From assembly GCF_024699275.1 (NCBI RefSeq), contig NZ_JAILPX010000132.1, forward strand, positions 1-7,147: a stretch of 7,147 nt of DNA. The letters are read 5' to 3'. The stretch is from Selenomonas sp. (GTDB lineage: Bacteria > Bacillota_C > Negativicutes > Selenomonadales > Selenomonadaceae). Of this stretch, positions 4,377 through 7,147 are shown piece by piece. The notes beneath the pieces were generated by a model. That model was not told where the DNA came from. It did no database searches and saw only the letters and a list, made by a program, of their open reading frames with translations. Positions within the stretch are counted from its first letter, which is position 1; each line of letters opens with the position of its first letter. Made by a program: the position numbers and the translations under genes.

Positions 4377-5324
4377 ATGTTTGAAAACAATGCAATCTGT
4401 AAGTTACTGAACATAAAGTACCCGATTTTCCAAGGCGGCATGGCTTGGATTGGTACGGCTGAACTGGCTTCGGCGGTATCCAATGCCGGCGGCCTGGGTA
4501 TCATCGGTGCTGGTCATATGCCACCGGATGTTCTGCGGGCAGAAATTCAGAAATGCAAAGGCTGGACCGATAAGCCCTTCGGTGTGAACATCATGCTTAT
4601 GAGTCCTTTTGTGAAAGAGGTTATGCAGGTCGTTATCGATGAGAAAGTTCCGGTTATCACCACTGGCGCAGGCAATCCAGCTGAATACATGCCAGCCTTG
4701 AAGGAAATCGGTACGAAGGTCATTCCGGTAGTGGCTTCTGTAGCCTTGGCCAAACGTCTCGTACGCTCTGGCGCCGATGCAGTCATTGCAGAAGGTACGG
4801 AGTCTGGCGGGCATATCGGTGAGATTACGACCATGGCATTGCTGCCCCAGGTGGTGGATGCGGTGGATGTACCCGTTATTGGTGCTGGTGGTATCGGTGA
4901 TTCCCGTGGTATGGCAGCAGCTTTTGCGCTGGGCGCACAGGCTGTGCAGATGGGTTCCCGCTTTGTGGTCAGCGAAGAATGCATTGCCCATGAGAATTAT
5001 AAAAATCTCGTACTCAAGGCCAAAGACCGTTCCACGGTGGTTACGGGCACGACTTTAGGTCACCCGGTGAGAACGATTGGCAACAAGCTGACGAGAAAAT
5101 ATCATGAGATGGAAGCAAACCATGCTTCTGCTGAAGAACTGGAGAAACTGGGTGCAGGAACACTGCATCTTGCTACGCACAAAGGTGATGTGGAAAACGG
5201 TTCCGTCATGATTGGTGAAATTTCCGGTATGCTCAATGAAATTAAACCGGTTAAGCAGATTATTGAAGATATTGTTGGCGGTTTGCCAAAGGTAATCGAT
5301 ACTATTCAGGGAAATTGCAAGTAA
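4377..5324 (+). CDS. fabK: FabK, FMN-dependent enoyl-ACP reductase II
   Basis: This 315-residue TIM-barrel protein belongs to the nitronate monooxygenase/FabK family. Visible are YPIFQGGMAWIGTAELASAV (15-34), the glycine-rich SNAGGLGIIGAG (35-46), KPFGVNIMLMSP (66-77), ITTGAGNP (94-101), and the flavin/active-site segment AEGTESGGHIGE (138-149) with His146, equivalent to the conserved His144 of S. pneumoniae FabK. GAGGIGDSRGMAAAFALGAQAVQMGSRF follows, the FMN-phosphate loop. It reduces trans-2-enoyl-ACP to acyl-ACP with NAD(P)H, the last step of each elongation cycle, and is the triclosan-insensitive alternative to FabI. Nitronate monooxygenases are close relatives; the position inside a fab operon favours FabK. 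ATG 4377 is preferred over the adjacent in-frame TTG 4374; AAGGAGG (4361-4367) serves either. The 57-nt gap after plsX contains no gene. Confidence 0.93.
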   Translation: MFENNAICKLLNIKYPIFQGGMAWIGTAELASAVSNAGGLGIIGAGHMPPDVLRAEIQKCKGWTDKPFGVNIMLMSPFVKEVMQVVIDEKVPVITTGAGNPAEYMPALKEIGTKVIPVVASVALAKRLVRSGADAVIAEGTESGGHIGEITTMALLPQVVDAVDVPVIGAGGIGDSRGMAAAFALGAQAVQMGSRFVVSEECIAHENYKNLVLKAKDRSTVVTGTTLGHPVRTIGNKLTRKYHEMEANHASAEELEKLGAGTLHLATHKGDVENGSVMIGEISGMLNEIKPVKQIIEDIVGGLPKVIDTIQGNCK

Positions 5325-5330
5325 TCGATT

Positions 5331-5336
5331 GGGGGT
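5331..5336 (+). promoter_or_regulatory. Ribosome binding site that decides the fabD start
   Basis: GGGGGT can pair with the anti-Shine-Dalgarno CCUCCA through one G-U pair. It is only two nt before the ATG at 5338 but eight nt before the TTG at 5344, which also gives the family-typical N-terminus [12 protein letters not shown]. The TTG start is therefore preferred. Confidence 0.5.
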
Positions 5337-5343
5337 TATGTTC

Positions 5344-6288
5344 TTGAATAAATTAGCATTTGTATTCCCAGGCCAGGGAGCTCAGGCTGTAGGCATGGGG
5401 AAAGACTTTTGTGAACAGTATGATGTGGCTAAGAAGCTTTTCCGGGAAGCGGATGAGGCACTGGGGTATTCCATTAAGGATATGTGCTTTGAAGGTCCGG
5501 CGGAGGATTTGAAGCTGACGGCCAATACGCAGCCGGCAATCCTGACCATGAGTGTTATTGCCAATGAAATTTTGAAGGAACATGGTATTCAGCCGGATGT
5601 GGTTGGCGGTCATAGCCTGGGTGAATATTCTGCTCTGGTGGCTGCTGATGTGCTGGATTTCCAGGATGCAGTGCTGTTGGTGCATAAGCGCGGTCAGTTC
5701 ATGCAGGAAGCTGTTCCTGTCGGTCAAGGGGGCATGGCGGCGATTATTGGTCTCAGCGATGAGGTTATCGTTGATGCTTGCGCTAAGGCTACCGAGGCGG
5801 CTGGCGAAGTGCAGGCGGTGAACTTCAACTGCCCCGGTCAGACGGTTATTGCTGGAACGACTGCAGGTGTGGAAGCTGCGGTAGCCAGCTTGAAAGAAGC
5901 TGGTGCCAAGAAGGCAGTTATCCTGCCGGTATCCGCGCCTTTCCACTCCACATTGATGAAACCGGCAGCGGTGAAATTGGCTGCGGAGCTGGACAAAGTG
6001 GATATCCGCGATGCGAAGATTCCAGTGGTTTCCAATTATACGGGCAAGCTGGAAAACAGTGCTGCGGAAATCAAAGCCAATCTGGTGGCTCAGGCGGATC
6101 ATCCGGTCAAATGGATTGACTGCGTAAAGACCATGCAGGAATTTGGTGCGGATACTTTTGTCGAAGCTGGTCCGGGGAAGACCCTGTGTGGCTTTAATCG
6201 CCGTATCGACAGAGCGCTTACCAGCATGAATGTAGAAAATCTGGAATCCTTGCAAAAAACTCTTGACTATTTCAAGGAGGTTCGCTAA
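5344..6288 (+). CDS. fabD: FabD, malonyl-CoA:ACP transacylase
   Basis: This 314-residue protein is close to the 309 of E. coli FabD. It begins [14 protein letters not shown] and carries the nucleophile motif GHSLGEY with Ser91. Arg116 (HKRGQFMQ), His201 (SAPFHSTLM) and Gln250 ([11 protein letters not shown]) match the catalytic and malonate-binding set of the family; the C-terminal [10 protein letters not shown] is also typical. It transfers malonate from CoA to the ACP phosphopantetheine, supplying extender units for elongation. The start is uncertain: TTG 5344 is preferred on ribosome binding site spacing and N-terminal fit, while ATG 5338 would add two residues. It lies 19 nt after fabK, and fabG starts one nt after its stop with the fabG ribosome binding site inside the fabD end, so fabD and fabG are translationally coupled. 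Confidence 0.96.
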   Translation: MNKLAFVFPGQGAQAVGMGKDFCEQYDVAKKLFREADEALGYSIKDMCFEGPAEDLKLTANTQPAILTMSVIANEILKEHGIQPDVVGGHSLGEYSALVAADVLDFQDAVLLVHKRGQFMQEAVPVGQGGMAAIIGLSDEVIVDACAKATEAAGEVQAVNFNCPGQTVIAGTTAGVEAAVASLKEAGAKKAVILPVSAPFHSTLMKPAAVKLAAELDKVDIRDAKIPVVSNYTGKLENSAAEIKANLVAQADHPVKWIDCVKTMQEFGADTFVEAGPGKTLCGFNRRIDRALTSMNVENLESLQKTLDYFKEVR

Positions 6289-6289
6289 T

Positions 6290-7033
6290 ATGCTTTTAGA
6301 TGGAAAAGTTGCCCTGGTTACGGGCGCTTCCCGTGGCATTGGCCGTGCCATTGCACTGAAGCTGGCGGCTGAAGGCGCTAAGGTTGCCATCAATTATGCT
6401 GGCAACACAGCCAAGGCGGAAGAAGTCAAGGCGGAGATCGAAAAGAATGGTGGCAAAGCCATTCTTGTGCAGGCAGATGTAGCCGATGCTGCCGCTGTGG
6501 AAACGATGGTGAATACCGTAGTGGAGCAGTTTGGTCAGATTGACATTCTGGTCAATAATGCAGGCATCACCAGAGATGGTTTACTGATGCGGATGAAGGA
6601 TGAAGATTTCGATGCAGTCATCAATACGAACCTGAAGGGGGTATTCTACTGCACGAAGCTGGTGTCCAAGCTCATGATGAAGAAGCGCAGCGGTCGTATC
6701 ATCAATATGGCTTCTGTAGTTGGTCTCATGGGGAATGCAGGTCAGACAAATTATGCAGCGGCTAAGGCTGGCGTGATTGGCTTCAGTAAGTCTGTAGCCA
6801 AGGAACTGGCCGCTCGTGGGATCACGGTGAACATGGTTGCACCGGGCTTTATTGACACAGATATGACCGCGGCTATGACGGACAAGGCAAAAGAAATGAC
6901 ATTGACGGGAATTCCCTTGAACCGCATGGGTACGCCGGAGGACGTTGCAAACGCTGTAGCGTTCCTGGTATCGGATAATGCATCCTATATCACGGGCCAG
7001 GTCATTAATGTAGACGGTGGCATGGTAATGTGA
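6290..7033 (+). CDS. fabG: FabG, 3-oxoacyl-ACP reductase
   Basis: This 247-residue classical short-chain dehydrogenase/reductase has the length of FabG proteins. It has the nucleotide-binding TGASRGIG (11-18), D63 in the QADV motif, NNAG (89-92), Asn114, and the catalytic Ser142, Tyr155 and Lys159 (NYAAAKAG). The C-terminus [15 protein letters not shown] is diagnostic for FabG. It reduces 3-oxoacyl-ACP to 3-hydroxyacyl-ACP with NADPH, the first reduction of each elongation cycle. The ATG at 6290 follows the fabD stop after one nt; AAGGAGG (6274-6280) within the fabD end is nine nt upstream. The upstream in-frame start at 6263 is inside fabD, has no ribosome binding site and is rejected. Its position directly before acpP supports fatty acid synthesis rather than another dehydrogenase role. 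Confidence 0.97.
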   Translation: MLLDGKVALVTGASRGIGRAIALKLAAEGAKVAINYAGNTAKAEEVKAEIEKNGGKAILVQADVADAAAVETMVNTVVEQFGQIDILVNNAGITRDGLLMRMKDEDFDAVINTNLKGVFYCTKLVSKLMMKKRSGRIINMASVVGLMGNAGQTNYAAAKAGVIGFSKSVAKELAARGITVNMVAPGFIDTDMTAAMTDKAKEMTLTGIPLNRMGTPEDVANAVAFLVSDNASYITGQVINVDGGMVM

Positions 7034-7073
7034 TATAACTATATAGGATATCAAATTAAGGAGGTGAAACTTC

Positions 7074-7147
7074 ATGACTTTTGATAAAGTAAGAGAAATC
7101 GTTGTTGAGCAGTTAGGTGTTGAGGCTGACGAGGTTGCCCTCGAGTC
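7074..7147 (+). CDS. acpP: Acyl carrier protein, N-terminal fragment
   Basis: Only the first 24 complete codons plus two bases are in the window. The start MTFDKVREIVVEQLGVEADE is typical of ACP helix I, and continuation as VALES matches the usual run towards the phosphopantetheine site, which lies beyond the window (expected near residue 36-38). ACP carries growing acyl chains as thioesters for all fab enzymes and supplies acyl groups to PlsX. The ribosome binding site AAGGAGGTG (7058-7066) is seven nt before the ATG and perfect, in keeping with the high abundance of ACP. The 40-nt gap after fabG carries a weak inverted repeat, TGATAT (7031-7036) and ATATCA (7048-7053), but no promoter that I can support. 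Confidence 0.95.
   Translation, partial: MTFDKVREIVVEQLGVEADEVALE

Noticed and set aside
4404..4991. Open frames on the minus strand opposite fabK.
   Set aside because: They mirror the fabK coding sequence, lack ribosome binding sites and have low-complexity His/Ser/Thr-rich composition typical of shadow frames.
5353..6393. Long open frame (346 codons) on the minus strand opposite fabD.
   Set aside because: It lies antisense to a fully conserved fabD with all catalytic residues, encodes no recognisable domain, and is explained by the codon bias of the + strand gene.
7031..7053. Inverted repeat TGATAT/ATATCA between fabG and acpP.
   Set aside because: Six AT-rich base pairs with an 11-nt loop is too weak for a terminator, has no U-run, and is expected by chance in an AT-rich gap.

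Overview
The window is a chromosomal segment from a low-to-mid GC Firmicute. The most likely source is the Negativicutes, around the Selenomonas/Mitsuokella group. The grounds are the FapR regulator and FabK-type enoyl reductase, the DUF177-rpmF pair placed directly before a fatty acid operon, strong AAGGAGGTG-type ribosome binding sites, and TTGACA/TATAAT-type promoters. The genus is an inference from gene content and order. All recognised genes are on the + strand.

Region 1 (1-1330) is the accessory part. It starts with the last 68 codons of larC (nickel-pincer cofactor synthesis). A gene-free stretch follows with a 90-nt near-palindrome (17-bp perfect arms) and a 25-bp imperfect direct repeat on either side of it. 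Next is a two-gene cassette, DUF4160 then DUF2442, that looks more AT-rich than its surroundings and resembles a small toxin-antitoxin-type pair of unproven function. A second gene-free stretch (1034-1330) holds a promoter-like sequence with no obvious gene of its own, a partial copy of the palindrome end, a 13-bp hairpin, and a near-consensus promoter for the next gene.

Region 2 (1331-2605) has an RpiB/LacA/LacB-family sugar-phosphate isomerase homologue with Asp where the family normally has its catalytic Cys. It is followed by a new strong promoter, the DUF177 (YceD) gene and rpmF (59 codons, ribosomal protein L32), closed by a clear intrinsic terminator.

Region 3 (2606-7147) is the fatty acid and phospholipid operon: fapR, plsX, fabK, fabD, fabG and the start of acpP. 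It has its own promoter and, just downstream of the predicted transcription start, a 17-bp FapR-box-like operator. This suggests malonyl-CoA-responsive autoregulation. PlsX makes acyl-phosphate from acyl-ACP; FabD loads malonate onto ACP; FabG and FabK perform the two reductions of each elongation cycle. No condensing enzyme (FabH/FabF) or dehydratase is present inside the window, and fabH is absent from the plsX-fabK junction.

Most of the window is well-understood core metabolism. The points deserving a second look are the palindrome/direct-repeat structure and its partial copy beyond the cassette, the catalytically atypical RpiB homologue, and the FapR operator together with a Lys at the FapR position usually occupied by the ligand-binding Arg. 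I did not find convincing evidence for a wholly new biological system.
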